The position numbers and the translations under genes were made by a program. The notes under the pieces were generated by a model, which was given only the letters and a program-made list of their open reading frames with translations, was not told where the DNA came from and made no database searches. Positions 24,859 to 33,602 of a stretch of 42,530 bases of DNA are shown here, one piece after another. Location: the NCBI GenBank assembly GCA_002709405.1, contig PAQV01000007.1:104578-147107 (forward strand), written 5' to 3'. The stretch is from Paracoccaceae bacterium. Lineage in GTDB: Bacteria > Pseudomonadota > Alphaproteobacteria > Rhodobacterales > Rhodobacteraceae. Position 1 is the stretch's first letter; every line of letters starts with the position of its first letter.

Positions 24859-26103
24859 ATGGCGACAATTCCTCAACAGGTAGATGCACCTTTAGATGGG
24901 AAAGTCAGCAAAGCGGCTGTAGAGCCTCCGCCGTGTGTCCGCTTTGGCCCTGTTCCACGTGGGAATGATGTTGGGCCGCATGGGGAGCAGCCACTTACGG
25001 TAGGAACGATTGCACCTTCGTATGGGCTTGAACATGTTTCATACGGTGTGCCTGTTCCCGCGGTCACTTTTTGCACACTCCAAGCGATCTCGGCGCGCCG
25101 TTTCGAGACACGCTCTCAGTTTTTTGCGCACACCCCGGCCGTGATTGGTCCGCGGGTCGATCTTATACACAGCTTCAACCATCTCCCCCTTCAGGTGCCG
25201 CGGCGGCGGCCTTTCGTGGTGAGTTGCGAGATGGAACTACCGAGGATTCTGGGGCAGCCTGCAGACTGGCAGAAACAATTCGCTTTGAAGGCTCTCAGCA
25301 AAGAGTCCTGTCGGCGTATTCTGCCGCTCTCGGAAGCGGCGCAGCGTTTCATTTCACGCAGGTTCAAGGCCGCGAACCATCCACACCTGGATCACAAGAT
25401 GGACGTGTTTCGCGGCGCTGTCACCCCTCCGGCGATGTTGCGTCCTCCTCGTGATATCAAACAACCTATCCGCTTCCTCTTCGTTGGAGGGGATGGCCTT
25501 CGAAAGGGACTGGGCGTAGCTGTGGATGCCGTTCAGAGGCTGAACGCCGGGGGCATCGAGGCCTCGTTGACTGTGATTGGCCGGCCCACTGCGGAAAGCT
25601 ATGCCATGCCGGGTAGGAGCCTGCCTACCAATACATTGTACGCGGTCCTGGATGAAACCCCGTTCATTGAACACCATGCTTCGCTCCCGAATTCTGAGGT
25701 TCGACGCCGTATGGCTGAGGCGGACTTTCTGCTGTTTCCGACGGTCGACGAATCCTTGGGATGGGTCGTGATCGAAGCAGGTTTGACAGGGTTGGCGACC
25801 GCGGCGACTGAAATCTTTGCGATACCGGAGTTGATTGACCACGAAAGCAGTGGTTGGCTGCTGTCAACGGATACAGATGAGGATGGGCGCTGGCTTCATC
25901 TCGCCACATCCGCGGCGCCTGATGAATGGGAGGCCCTCCAGAAGGGGTTATCGGATCAGATTGTGGGGTTTGCAGAAGCAATCGCCCGGAATCCTCATTT
26001 ACCTGACCAGATGGGTGATGCAGCGCGGCGTAAACTCGAAGCGCTGTACTTGCCGGAAGTGGCTGCGGCTCGGTTGCGTGCCATTTACGACGCTGCTTTG
26101 TGA
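24859..26103 (+). CDS. Glycosyltransferase family 4 protein
   Basis: A 414-residue GT-B glycosyltransferase. The C-terminal nucleotide-sugar half is clear: IRFLFVGGDGLRKGLGVAVDAVQRL (about residues 205-230) and the acidic region MAEADFLLFPTVDESLGWVVIEAGLTGLA (about 285-313), with the E-x7-E-like arrangement of GT4 enzymes. The N-terminal acceptor half contains IHSFNHLPLQVPRRRPFVVSCEMELP. It would add a sugar to a lipid-linked repeat unit in the cytoplasm; donor and acceptor are unknown. The start is the ATG at 24859. The gene is moderately A+T-richer than the par/rep genes. It lies 128 bases upstream of the PA14/glycosidase-like gene on the same strand. Confidence 0.8.
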   Translation: MATIPQQVDAPLDGKVSKAAVEPPPCVRFGPVPRGNDVGPHGEQPLTVGTIAPSYGLEHVSYGVPVPAVTFCTLQAISARRFETRSQFFAHTPAVIGPRVDLIHSFNHLPLQVPRRRPFVVSCEMELPRILGQPADWQKQFALKALSKESCRRILPLSEAAQRFISRRFKAANHPHLDHKMDVFRGAVTPPAMLRPPRDIKQPIRFLFVGGDGLRKGLGVAVDAVQRLNAGGIEASLTVIGRPTAESYAMPGRSLPTNTLYAVLDETPFIEHHASLPNSEVRRRMAEADFLLFPTVDESLGWVVIEAGLTGLATAATEIFAIPELIDHESSGWLLSTDTDEDGRWLHLATSAAPDEWEALQKGLSDQIVGFAEAIARNPHLPDQMGDAARRKLEALYLPEVAAARLRAIYDAAL

Positions 26104-26231
26104 ATTTTTCGGCTCGCTCTGGGGTTGTCCTCGGCCGTTCCAGAGCGAGCCGTATATTGCATCAGCTGCAAGGACAGCGTCTGAGGGAGGTTTGAGCAGT
26201 CCCCCCCGCGAGCCAACGGAGCTCCCGACCC

Positions 26232-29200
26232 ATGACCTACCTTGATTTTGAGAAAAAACCGCCTCGAATTAACCATAACCAGCGTCCGCATGCCGGATTC
26301 AGGGCCCTTGGGCGCATTCTGGTCCTATGCGGTTTTACGGTTTGTTTCTACCTCTCTGCGATGGCTGCCCCCCAACCGGGGCAGTATCCGAGCACAACAA
26401 ATACAAGACAGACATCGGCATCTGCCCCTCCAAGCTTCGTGCTTCAGGAGGCAGGCGCAGTGCAGATCAGAGACATTTTCCCATTTCAGTGGGCTGTTTC
26501 CCGCTGGGATCAGCGTGGGTTGTTCGACATCCGGGGATGGATGGACGGCGAGGGCAGGGGGGGCGACCGGGCGGGTCTGCTGGCTCCTGCCTTTGCATTT
26601 GCAGGCCATGCTCCGAGCCTTGAGCTGTCTGCGGCCCGAGACCTGACACCTTACCGGATCGCGGCGATTGAAACGACGCCTAGGGCTTGGGCCGATACAA
26701 CCTTCAGCGCGCCCGCGGCATGGACGCCTCCCCAGCAGCCCGAGCCTACGACCGAAGAGGCCGCCCCGGGCCGGGGGTTCCAGGCGACCTATTATCGGTT
26801 CGATACCGGGGGCGGGGCCGCACCGGCGGCGGTCTCCGAGGGCAGCGTCAACACACTGAATTATGTGCGGACGGTTGATGCTTTCTGGGAGGGCGGGGCC
26901 GCGGACTACTTTGCCGCCGAATACACGGGCTACCTGCAGGTCGAGACGGCAGGTCTTTATACTTTCCTGCTGCAGGCCGATGACGGGGCCGAGCTGCGCA
27001 TGAACGGCCACACCATCGCGACGACGACCAGCGCTCCCTGGGTTCAGAAGGTCTTTGCCACCATCGAGTTGGAGGCCGGTAGCCACGAGATCGGGGTGTC
27101 CTACATCGACGGGGCCGGCTGGGCGACGCTGAACCTGCAATGGGCCGGCGCGGATACCGGCGGGGAGTGGGTGATGGTGTCGGGCGACGCGGTCAGCCAG
27201 GAGGCGGGGCTGAGCCCTTATGCCTATGAGCTGCTCGCCCAGGCAGCAGACAACCCGGGGGTCGGTTTGGCGGATCCATCCTTGGCGGTAGGGTTGAGTG
27301 GCTACGCCTATTACAAAAGTCCACCGTTCCTTAACCTGATGAAACAGGCCTCTCCGGTGTCCATCTATGACGCTGATGGCAATACGGTGAGTGCCGGTGT
27401 TCTGGCGGAAGCCGGGTTACTGGACGAGAATGGGTATCCGACGGCCCTGCTGGGGGGGAACGAGACCCTGCCCGGCTGGCAGCAGGGCTATTTCTATTAT
27501 GTTTCGATCCATCACCCGAATGAACAGGTTCAGGCCGAAACATCTGGCGACATGGTCATCGAGTGGAGGGGCAGCGGTACGGTCGAGATTCGGGACCTGA
27601 TCGTTTCGGATGCGGTTACCTTGATGGATGCGGATGGCAACGTGATCGGCGGCCGTGTGACCGGCACCTGGCCGGAAGGCAGTGGTCTGAGAATGGTTAC
27701 AATCCGCGACATGGATCCAGACAATCACGTCCGGGACATCTCGATCGTCAAGGCCGAGTACAAGGATATGTACGACGCTGGTGCTATCTTCGATCCGCGC
27801 TACCTGGCGACGATCCAGGATCACCACACGCTGCGTTTCATGGACTGGATGGGCACGAACGGCTCCGATGTGACCTCGGTGGCGGATGTCTACGGGATGG
27901 ACAGCGCGACCTGGGCGATCAACTCCCGGGTCACGAGCACGCCCGATATCTCCGAGGACAGCCAGATGTCGATCCCTGGGCATCTTCCCTTTGAGGTCAT
28001 GGTCCAACTGGCCAACGAGGTGGGGGCCGATCCCTGGTTCAACATCCCGCTGAAGGCGGATGACGATTATGTCCGCGCACTGGTGTCTTACGTGGCCGAA
28101 CATCTGGACGAGGGGCTCGTGGCCAAGTTCGAATTGTCGAACGAGGTCTGGAACTGGGCCTATGGGTTTGACCAGGTTCGGGAGGCATCCCTTCTGGGAT
28201 CGGGTGGAACCGACGAAGGCGACATTCGAGCCGCGCGGGAATATTATGGTTACCGCTCCGCGCAGATCCGAGAGATCATGACCGAGGAAGCGCCGGGCCG
28301 CGAGATGCAGCTGATCATGGGCACCCAGACGGTCTATTACGATGTCGCCCGGATGGTCGAGACAGGGGTGGAGGCCTATTACGCCGAGCAGGGCCGCAGC
28401 GGTGAAATGTCGGATGTCTTCGATGCCTTGGCCGTGACAGGTTATTTCAGCGAAGTCAGTTCGGACGAGTTCACCGAGTTGCGCAGTGCCTGGTATGCGC
28501 AATCCGAGGCCCTGTTTGCCGAAGGTGTCACCGAGACGAAGTACCAGTATTTCGTCAAACGCGCCGCCGATTACCTGGCCAACGGCCTGTCTGCGCTGGA
28601 TAGTACAGAACTGGCCCTGATCCGGACGCATGACAACGGAGAGATCCACCCAAGGTTCGAGGATCCCCTGGAAGGCTACCTGCGCGGGAATTTCGCGGCC
28701 AACAAGGAGATGGCCGATGCCTGGGGGTTGGAGTTGATCCAGTACGAGGCCGACAGCCATATCTCGGCCCCTGATCGCAATAGCCCGGATGCTGAATGGT
28801 ACAAGGCGCTTAACCAGAGCGCCGAGATGGGGCAACTGACCACTCGCATGGCCGAGATCTTCCGGGAAGAGGGCGGCATCCTGGTCAACGATTTCGGCAA
28901 TGTCGATGACACCAGCTCTGGTCTCTGGGGCACGCGTGACTATCTTGCTGACGAAAATCCGATCTCGGCGGCCTATGATCACTACAATGCAACCGCCGCC
29001 GCCACGTACGGTAGCCTCAATAACGACCGCCCCGAGGATGCCTTCCTGCAGGGCCTGACCCTGACGGGCACCGACCAGGGCGATGTGCTGGTGGGCACGG
29101 CCAAGCGCGATTATCTTCTGGGCGGGGCAGGGGCCGACCTGATTGTCGGCGGGCTGTCACCGGACGGGATCAATGGCGGCGAGGGCACCGACATGGTGCT

Positions 29201-29438
29201 GTTCGACGGCTGGGCAGAGGATTTCGACTTCGCCGTGGACCAGGACGGCCGCCTGCTTGTCGGGGCGGATGGGGTCTTTGCACAATTGGTCAATGTGGAA
29301 CTGATCGCCTTTGCCGACAGTGGAGAAATCCGGATGGTGAGCGACTGGACGGGAGAGCCCGCGGGCGCCACGCTTGATACGCTCATCGCGGATTTCGCGG
29401 CAGGCAACCCGGTGGCCGATCAGCTGGGGTTGTTCTGA
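26232..29438 (+). CDS. Secreted PA14-domain, glycosidase-like protein with RTX-type C-terminus
   Basis: A 1068-residue, apparently exported protein. A hydrophobic segment (ILVLCGFTVCFYLSAMAA) near residues 31-50 acts as signal or anchor. A PA14 carbohydrate-binding domain runs from GFQATYYRF (about 181) to the TLNLQWAGAD region (about 305). A putative TIM-barrel hydrolase part runs from about 535 to 850, with KFELSNEVWNWAYGF near 634 resembling the Asn-Glu acid/base motif of clan GH-A. The C-terminus has RTX-like calcium-binding motifs (GDVLVGTAKRDYLLGGAGADLIVGG, about 946-985). No specific GH family is recognised. The core resembles the protein at 4821-7679. It combines a signal-type N-terminus with an RTX tail, two features that usually point to different export routes. 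A role in binding and cutting the polysaccharide is inferred. Confidence 0.7.
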   Translation: MTYLDFEKKPPRINHNQRPHAGFRALGRILVLCGFTVCFYLSAMAAPQPGQYPSTTNTRQTSASAPPSFVLQEAGAVQIRDIFPFQWAVSRWDQRGLFDIRGWMDGEGRGGDRAGLLAPAFAFAGHAPSLELSAARDLTPYRIAAIETTPRAWADTTFSAPAAWTPPQQPEPTTEEAAPGRGFQATYYRFDTGGGAAPAAVSEGSVNTLNYVRTVDAFWEGGAADYFAAEYTGYLQVETAGLYTFLLQADDGAELRMNGHTIATTTSAPWVQKVFATIELEAGSHEIGVSYIDGAGWATLNLQWAGADTGGEWVMVSGDAVSQEAGLSPYAYELLAQAADNPGVGLADPSLAVGLSGYAYYKSPPFLNLMKQASPVSIYDADGNTVSAGVLAEAGLLDENGYPTALLGGNETLPGWQQGYFYYVSIHHPNEQVQAETSGDMVIEWRGSGTVEIRDLIVSDAVTLMDADGNVIGGRVTGTWPEGSGLRMVTIRDMDPDNHVRDISIVKAEYKDMYDAGAIFDPRYLATIQDHHTLRFMDWMGTNGSDVTSVADVYGMDSATWAINSRVTSTPDISEDSQMSIPGHLPFEVMVQLANEVGADPWFNIPLKADDDYVRALVSYVAEHLDEGLVAKFELSNEVWNWAYGFDQVREASLLGSGGTDEGDIRAAREYYGYRSAQIREIMTEEAPGREMQLIMGTQTVYYDVARMVETGVEAYYAEQGRSGEMSDVFDALAVTGYFSEVSSDEFTELRSAWYAQSEALFAEGVTETKYQYFVKRAADYLANGLSALDSTELALIRTHDNGEIHPRFEDPLEGYLRGNFAANKEMADAWGLELIQYEADSHISAPDRNSPDAEWYKALNQSAEMGQLTTRMAEIFREEGGILVNDFGNVDDTSSGLWGTRDYLADENPISAAYDHYNATAAATYGSLNNDRPEDAFLQGLTLTGTDQGDVLVGTAKRDYLLGGAGADLIVGGLSPDGINGGEGTDMVLFDGWAEDFDFAVDQDGRLLVGADGVFAQLVNVELIAFADSGEIRMVSDWTGEPAGATLDTLIADFAAGNPVADQLGLF

Positions 29439-29744
29439 CGCATCGCTTGTTGAAGCAATCCATCTGGCCTGGACAGGCTTTGATGCTTCGATGCTTAGCG
29501 CAAGGCTTGGACCCGTCCCGGCTACGAGCCCGTCTTCTGGGTCAATTTACGAGACTGGGCGTATTCTGCTCAAAAAGCGGTTCACTTATGAAGCCTAGGT
29601 GAAAACTACGGTTCGGGGTTCAATCATAGCTGGAAAAACGCGCTGAAATGGCCAAAAACCGAAAGAGAGGCGTTCCATATTCACTCGGAGCGGTTTGAAA
29701 AATTTGTAATCGTTAGGGGGCGGTATGACGTCCGGATACGCAGC
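29439..29744. other. Intergenic region upstream of the UDP-glucuronate decarboxylase gene
   Basis: 306 bases with no supported gene. The second half is A+T-rich and is the likely promoter region for the two genes that follow. No operator or terminator was recognised. Confidence 0.35.
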
Positions 29745-30713
29745 ATGAGCAAAAGAATATTAGTCACCGGCGGGGCCGGGTTCATCGGAAGCCATCTGTG
29801 CGAACGCCTCCTGGAAAGTGGTCACGAAGTTCTTTGTGTCGACAACTTTTTCACGGGTCGCCGCAAGAATGTGGCCCACCTTCTCTCCAACCCGCTGTTC
29901 GAGTTGATGCGTCACGACGTGACGTTCCCACTCTACGTCGAAGTGGATCAGATCTACAATCTCGCCTGTCCCGCATCCCCGGTGCATTATCAATACGACC
30001 CGGTCCAGACCACGAAGACATCGGTCCATGGTGCCATCAACATGCTGGGTCTGGCCAAGCGGACCGGGGCGCGGATCCTGCAGGCCTCGACCTCCGAAGT
30101 CTATGGTGACCCCAGCGTGCATCCCCAGCCGGAAGGCTACTGGGGCAATGTCAATCCGATTGGCCCGCGGTCTTGCTATGATGAAGGCAAGAGATGCGCC
30201 GAGACCCTGTTCTTCGATTATCATCGCCAGCACGGTGTCAGCATAAAGGTCGTTCGGATCTTCAACACCTATGGCCCCAAGATGCATCCCAACGACGGCC
30301 GGGTGGTATCGAACTTCATCGTTCAGGCCCTCCGAGGCGAACCCATTACGATCTATGGAGATGGATCTCAGACCCGGTCTTTCTGCTATGTCGACGATCT
30401 GGTCGAGGCAATCATCCGCATGATGAATTCCGAGGAAGGGTTCAACGGACCGGTCAATATCGGAAATCCAGGCGAGTTCTCGATCCGAGAGTTGGCTGAG
30501 AAGGTTCTTGCCCACATCGGTTCGGAATCCGAGATCATCTACAAGTCATTGCCGCAGGACGACCCGCTGCAACGCAAACCGGATATTTCCCTGGCTCAAG
30601 ATCGCCTCGGCTGGCAGCCAACAATCCCTCTGGAACAAGGGTTGGGCATGACGGTCGACTATTTCCACCGGCTTTTGTCCGATGACGTGCAGGCCAAGGT
30701 CGGTGCGGCCTGA
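29745..30713 (+). CDS. UDP-glucuronate decarboxylase (UDP-xylose synthase)
   Basis: A 322-residue short-chain dehydrogenase/reductase-type enzyme that converts UDP-glucuronate to UDP-xylose and CO2 with bound NAD. The NAD-binding motif [15 protein letters not shown] lies at residues 9-23. The catalytic region has [10 protein letters not shown] (about 116-125) and Tyr-x-x-x-Lys in SCYDEGKR (about 144-151). Further family features are [52 protein letters not shown] and [16 protein letters not shown]. Length and motifs are those of the soluble bacterial UXS. It supplies UDP-xylose, so xylose is a probable component of the polymer. The next gene starts one base after its stop, so the two form an operon. 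Confidence 0.93.
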   Translation: MSKRILVTGGAGFIGSHLCERLLESGHEVLCVDNFFTGRRKNVAHLLSNPLFELMRHDVTFPLYVEVDQIYNLACPASPVHYQYDPVQTTKTSVHGAINMLGLAKRTGARILQASTSEVYGDPSVHPQPEGYWGNVNPIGPRSCYDEGKRCAETLFFDYHRQHGVSIKVVRIFNTYGPKMHPNDGRVVSNFIVQALRGEPITIYGDGSQTRSFCYVDDLVEAIIRMMNSEEGFNGPVNIGNPGEFSIRELAEKVLAHIGSESEIIYKSLPQDDPLQRKPDISLAQDRLGWQPTIPLEQGLGMTVDYFHRLLSDDVQAKVGAA

Positions 30714-30714
30714 C

Positions 30715-31563
30715 ATGAGCGTGGGCGTCAGCATCATCATTCCTGCGTGCAACGAAGAAGCTCATATCGCGGGGTGCATCGACTCTCTTCTCGAGCAGGA
30801 TATCTCGGGGGACGTTCAGGTCGTATTCGCCGCCAACGCCTGTCGGGATGCGACCGTCGAGATCATAAGCTCTTACGCGGAACAGTTCGAGGCAAAGGGA
30901 TGGACCTTGACTGTCCTGAACCTCGAGCAGGGCGGCAAGACGAACGCGATGAACGAGGGCGATGCCGTCGCCACAGGAGAGATCCGCTGTTACATGGACG
31001 CGGATCTCACACTGGATCCGGCGTTGTTTTCTCAGGTCAGGGAAATCCTGTCCGTCCCCGAGGCGCGTTATGCGAGTGGAACCATGGTTGTCAGCGAAGC
31101 AGAAAGCTTCGTGACACGAAAATTCGCCAAGACCTGGTCAGAATTGCCGTTCATGAAGGACAGTGTCCCCGGCGCGGGTCTGTTTTGCGTAAACGCGGCT
31201 GGCCGAGCACGTTGGAAGACCTTCCCCGACACCTTCTCCGACGACATATACGTGCGGCTTCTGTTTGCGCCGGCTGAACGTTTTGCGGTGCCGGCTCGGT
31301 TTTATTGGCCGATGGCGGAGGGCTTCTACGACCTGAGCCGGGTGCGGGCGCGCCAGAATGCTCATGTTGCAGACATCCATGCACGCTATCCCGAGTTGCT
31401 GGGGAACGAGGATGCGACGAGACCAACGATCGGACGGCTCGTGAATATCTTTTTCAAGATGCCTGTTAGCTTCCTGACCTATTGCTGTGTCTCAACTTAT
31501 GTGAAGTTCGGGGTTTCCAAGGATTTGAAGTTCCGCACTCAGGCCCGCCGCCAAAATGGGTAA
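30715..31563 (+). CDS. Glycosyltransferase family 2 protein
   Basis: A 282-residue GT-A glycosyltransferase. It opens with MSVGVSIIIPACNEEAHIAGCI. It continues with DVQVVFAANACRDATVEII and the QGGKTNAMNEGDAVA region, and reaches the metal-binding DxD in IRCYMDADLTLDP near residue 100. The catalytic base region may be around FPDTFSDDIYVRLLF (about 168-180). No strong membrane helices are seen except a weak hydrophobic end. The start is the ATG at 30715, one base after the decarboxylase stop, which suggests use of UDP-xylose or a product made from it; that link is inferred. The frame is also open from 30682. The gene ends 127 bases before the IS3-family element. Confidence 0.82.
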   Translation: MSVGVSIIIPACNEEAHIAGCIDSLLEQDISGDVQVVFAANACRDATVEIISSYAEQFEAKGWTLTVLNLEQGGKTNAMNEGDAVATGEIRCYMDADLTLDPALFSQVREILSVPEARYASGTMVVSEAESFVTRKFAKTWSELPFMKDSVPGAGLFCVNAAGRARWKTFPDTFSDDIYVRLLFAPAERFAVPARFYWPMAEGFYDLSRVRARQNAHVADIHARYPELLGNEDATRPTIGRLVNIFFKMPVSFLTYCCVSTYVKFGVSKDLKFRTQARRQNG

Positions 31564-31719
31564 GATTTCGGGGTTTCCTTGGAGCTAGTTTTAGCCATTT
31601 CAAATCTGGCGACTGCCAGTCCAGAAGATTGACCACACAAGACCTTCGATCATGTCTGCTTCTTCGCGGTTGAGCAAACTCTACATCAGATGACCTGCTC
31701 CCCGTAGTGTCCGCGTTTT

Positions 31720-32538
31720 TTAGTTCGCTCTGTTCAGGGTTTGGTCCTCTACTGACGGTTGGTGATACTCCCACGGGGTGAGCCCGTCGAGGCTCGTGTG
31801 GGGGCGGTGGTGATTGTAATCGGTGCGCCAAGCCGAGATCAACTCTCTGGCGTGGCGCAGGTTGGCAAACAGATGCTCGTTAAGGCACTCGTCGCGCAGG
31901 CGGCCATTGAAGCTCTCGACGAAGCCGTTCTGCATGGGCTTTCCTGGCGCGATGTAGTGCCACTCGACCTTGCGCTCCTCCTGCCATTTCAGAATGGCAT
32001 TCGAGGTCAGCTCCGTCCCGTTATCGCTAACCACCATGCAGGGATAGTCACGCGTTCGGGCGATGTTATCGAGTTCACGTGCAACCCGCTGACCCGACAG
32101 TGAGGTGTCCACGACCGTAGCAAGGCATTCCCGGCTGAAGTCGTCGATGACACACAGCACCCGGAACCGGCGCCCGTCCGAGAGGACGTCAGACACGAAG
32201 TCCAGCGACCAGCGCTGGTTCGGCCCCTGCGGGATCGCCATCGGCGCCCTCGTTCCGACCGCGCGCTTGCGGCCGCCGCGCTTGCGCACCGTCAGACCCT
32301 CTTCGCGGTAGATCCGGTAGAGTTTCTTCCAGTTCACCTGCCAGCCCTCTCGACCCAGCAGGAGATGCAGTCGTCGATAGCCAAAGCGCCGTCGTTCGCT
32401 GGACAGTTCCTTCAGCCTCTCTCGCAGCTTGGTGTCCGCAGGTCTGGTTGATCGCCGCCTGTAGACGCGCGGATCAATCCCGGCCAGGGCACAGGCCCGC
32501 CGCTGGTTGTAGCTCTTCTCTGTCATGGCCCAGTCCAC
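31720..32538 (-). CDS. IS3-family transposase OrfB (DDE integrase domain)
   Basis: A 272-residue OrfB, normally made as an OrfAB fusion. It has the HTH_21-like region ([31 protein letters not shown], about residues 35-65) followed by the rve integrase core. The first Asp is in [11 protein letters not shown], the second in [16 protein letters not shown], and the Glu is in [19 protein letters not shown]. All three catalytic residues are present, so the element looks active. The ATG at 32538 is nominal; translation most likely enters by -1 frameshift from orfA. Confidence 0.93.
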   Translation of the reverse strand: MDWAMTEKSYNQRRACALAGIDPRVYRRRSTRPADTKLRERLKELSSERRRFGYRRLHLLLGREGWQVNWKKLYRIYREEGLTVRKRGGRKRAVGTRAPMAIPQGPNQRWSLDFVSDVLSDGRRFRVLCVIDDFSRECLATVVDTSLSGQRVARELDNIARTRDYPCMVVSDNGTELTSNAILKWQEERKVEWHYIAPGKPMQNGFVESFNGRLRDECLNEHLFANLRHARELISAWRTDYNHHRPHTSLDGLTPWEYHQPSVEDQTLNRAN

Positions 32539-32561
32539 TGCTCGTCGCCTTGCACCGGGCT

Positions 32562-32828
32562 TCAGAAGTTTTTTCCCAGCATCTCCTTGAGCGTGGCCAC
32601 GTCGAGCATGTGCTCGGCGAGCATCTTCTTGAGCTTCGCGTTCTCAGCCTCCAAGGCCTTCAGCCGCTTGGCCTCGGACACTTCCATGCCACCATACTTC
32701 GAACGCCATTTGTAAAACGTGCCATCGCTGATGCCATGCTTTCGGCAGAGCTCCTTGGCGCCGATCCCTGCCTGGTGCTCCTTCAGGATGCCAATGATCT
32801 GCTCTTCGCTGAAACGGCTTTTCCGCAT
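32562..32828 (-). CDS. IS3-family transposase OrfA (helix-turn-helix protein)
   Basis: An 88-residue protein starting [21 protein letters not shown], with the helix-turn-helix [24 protein letters not shown] and a C-terminal leucine-zipper-like helix ([25 protein letters not shown]). It binds the IS ends and regulates the OrfAB transposase. The first 13 codons of the identical partial copy lie at 1-40. Confidence 0.93.
   Translation of the reverse strand: MRKSRFSEEQIIGILKEHQAGIGAKELCRKHGISDGTFYKWRSKYGGMEVSEAKRLKALEAENAKLKKMLAEHMLDVATLKEMLGKNF
32568..32574 (-). promoter_or_regulatory. Programmed -1 frameshift site A6C between orfA and orfB
   Basis: On the coding strand the heptamer A AAA AAC lies four bases before the orfA stop (GGA AAA AAC TTC TGA). 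Slipping back one base continues in the orfB frame as K-K-L-L-K-P-G without a stop, giving the OrfAB fusion. This is the standard IS3-family signal. Confidence 0.85.
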
Positions 32829-32893
32829 CGTCTGTCTCCTCGTCTGGAGAACAGGCTAACTTCAAACCGCGGACTTTTCAGGGGAGCAGGTCA

Positions 32894-33281
32894 AGGGAAG
32901 GCAGGCGCAGTAAGTGAATGCGGCTCCGCGTGCATCAGGTCCTAGTTTGTCAGGACCTTTCGGTCCTCTCCGGACATTGAGCCGGCAGCACTTCGCGGCA
33001 GTGCAGCTTCGTCGAAGCAATCGCTTGGCAATCAATAAAGCAGCGTCGAACTATTGCTTTAGCATACGTCATGGGAAGAATGCTGGTCATGGTATTTTCT
33101 TTTTGCGTTTCAGCGGCCACGCGCCGCCGTTCCATGCCCTGAAGCTGGTCTCCGTACCCTGCCTGTGCCTGACGGCCAGATTGATTATCCGCAATGTTCG
33201 GCCCGGCACAGGTCGCGGGACCGCCGCGTGCCCCCGGCGGTCATTGCGCGCGAAAGGTTCCGCGTGGTCCTGGCCGCCGAC
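32894..33281. other. Intergenic region right of the IS
   Basis: 388 bases between the IS end and the DUF6476 gene, with no supported protein gene. It contains overlapping inverted repeats at 32937-32967: AGGTCCT can pair with AGGACCT, and AGGACC can instead pair with GGTCCT. The sequence on this side of the IS belongs with the chromosomal-looking genes. Confidence 0.45.
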
Positions 33282-33602
33282 CTAGCGGTCCGGCGCGGGC
33301 TCGATCTGGATGACTTGGCCAGGTTCTGTGGCGCCGGCATCGAAGACAAGCAGGCGGTTGTCGTGGGTCAGCACCAGATAGCGGCCCTCGGTCCATGTGA
33401 CCGCCTGGACGGCCGCGCCATCGGGCAGGGTGATGTCGTCGGGCAGGGGCAGCGTCGGGGCCTGCGGGAAGCGGATGACAAGCAGGGCGAGGATCAGTAG
33501 AACTCCGCCGATCATCACAGCTGTCAGAACCGTGACCAGCCGCCTCAGGAAGCGCAGGTTGGCCGGTTCGGCAAAGTCGTCTTCGGGCGGGGGAGTTTCC
33601 AT
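33282..33602 (-). CDS. DUF6476 family membrane protein
   Basis: A 106-residue protein of the DUF6476 family, known from Rhodobacterales and without assigned function. The N-terminal half is acidic and polar (METPPPEDDFAEPANLRFLRRL). One membrane helix follows (LTAVMIGGVLLILALLVI, about residues 27-44), then a periplasmic domain with AVTWTEGRYLVLTHDNRLLVFDA. The ATG at 33602 is chosen because it begins the family's usual N-terminus; its bases overlap the ATG of the divergent RluA-type gene. The frame is open further upstream but that part is antisense to the synthase gene. Confidence 0.78.
   Translation of the reverse strand: METPPPEDDFAEPANLRFLRRLVTVLTAVMIGGVLLILALLVIRFPQAPTLPLPDDITLPDGAAVQAVTWTEGRYLVLTHDNRLLVFDAGATEPGQVIQIEPAPDR

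Larger units (their letters stand above)
31691..32893 (-). mobile_element. Complete IS3-family insertion sequence (IS407-like)
   Basis: A 1203-bp element bounded by inverted ends TGACCTGCTCCCC at 31691 and its complement ending at 32893. It carries orfA and orfB in the IS3 arrangement, transcribed leftward, with a slippery A6C between them. The TGACCTG ends fit the IS407 subgroup, which makes 4-bp target duplications. Outside this copy the bases are CAGA on the left and AGGG on the right, so there is no duplication. Its right-hand 105 bases are identical to the start of the window, in the same orientation. Confidence 0.95.

Noticed and set aside
24951-24966. parS-like TGTTCCACGTGGGAAT inside the GT4 gene
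   Set aside because: It departs from a symmetric parS at three of the last four positions and lies in codons for a conserved-looking protein; chance is more likely.
1-32893. Classical composite transposon made by the two IS copies
   Set aside because: The complete copy has no target duplication, and the interior carries its own origin and partition genes, so plasmid integration is a better fit. Not excluded, because the outer flank of the left copy is not in the window.
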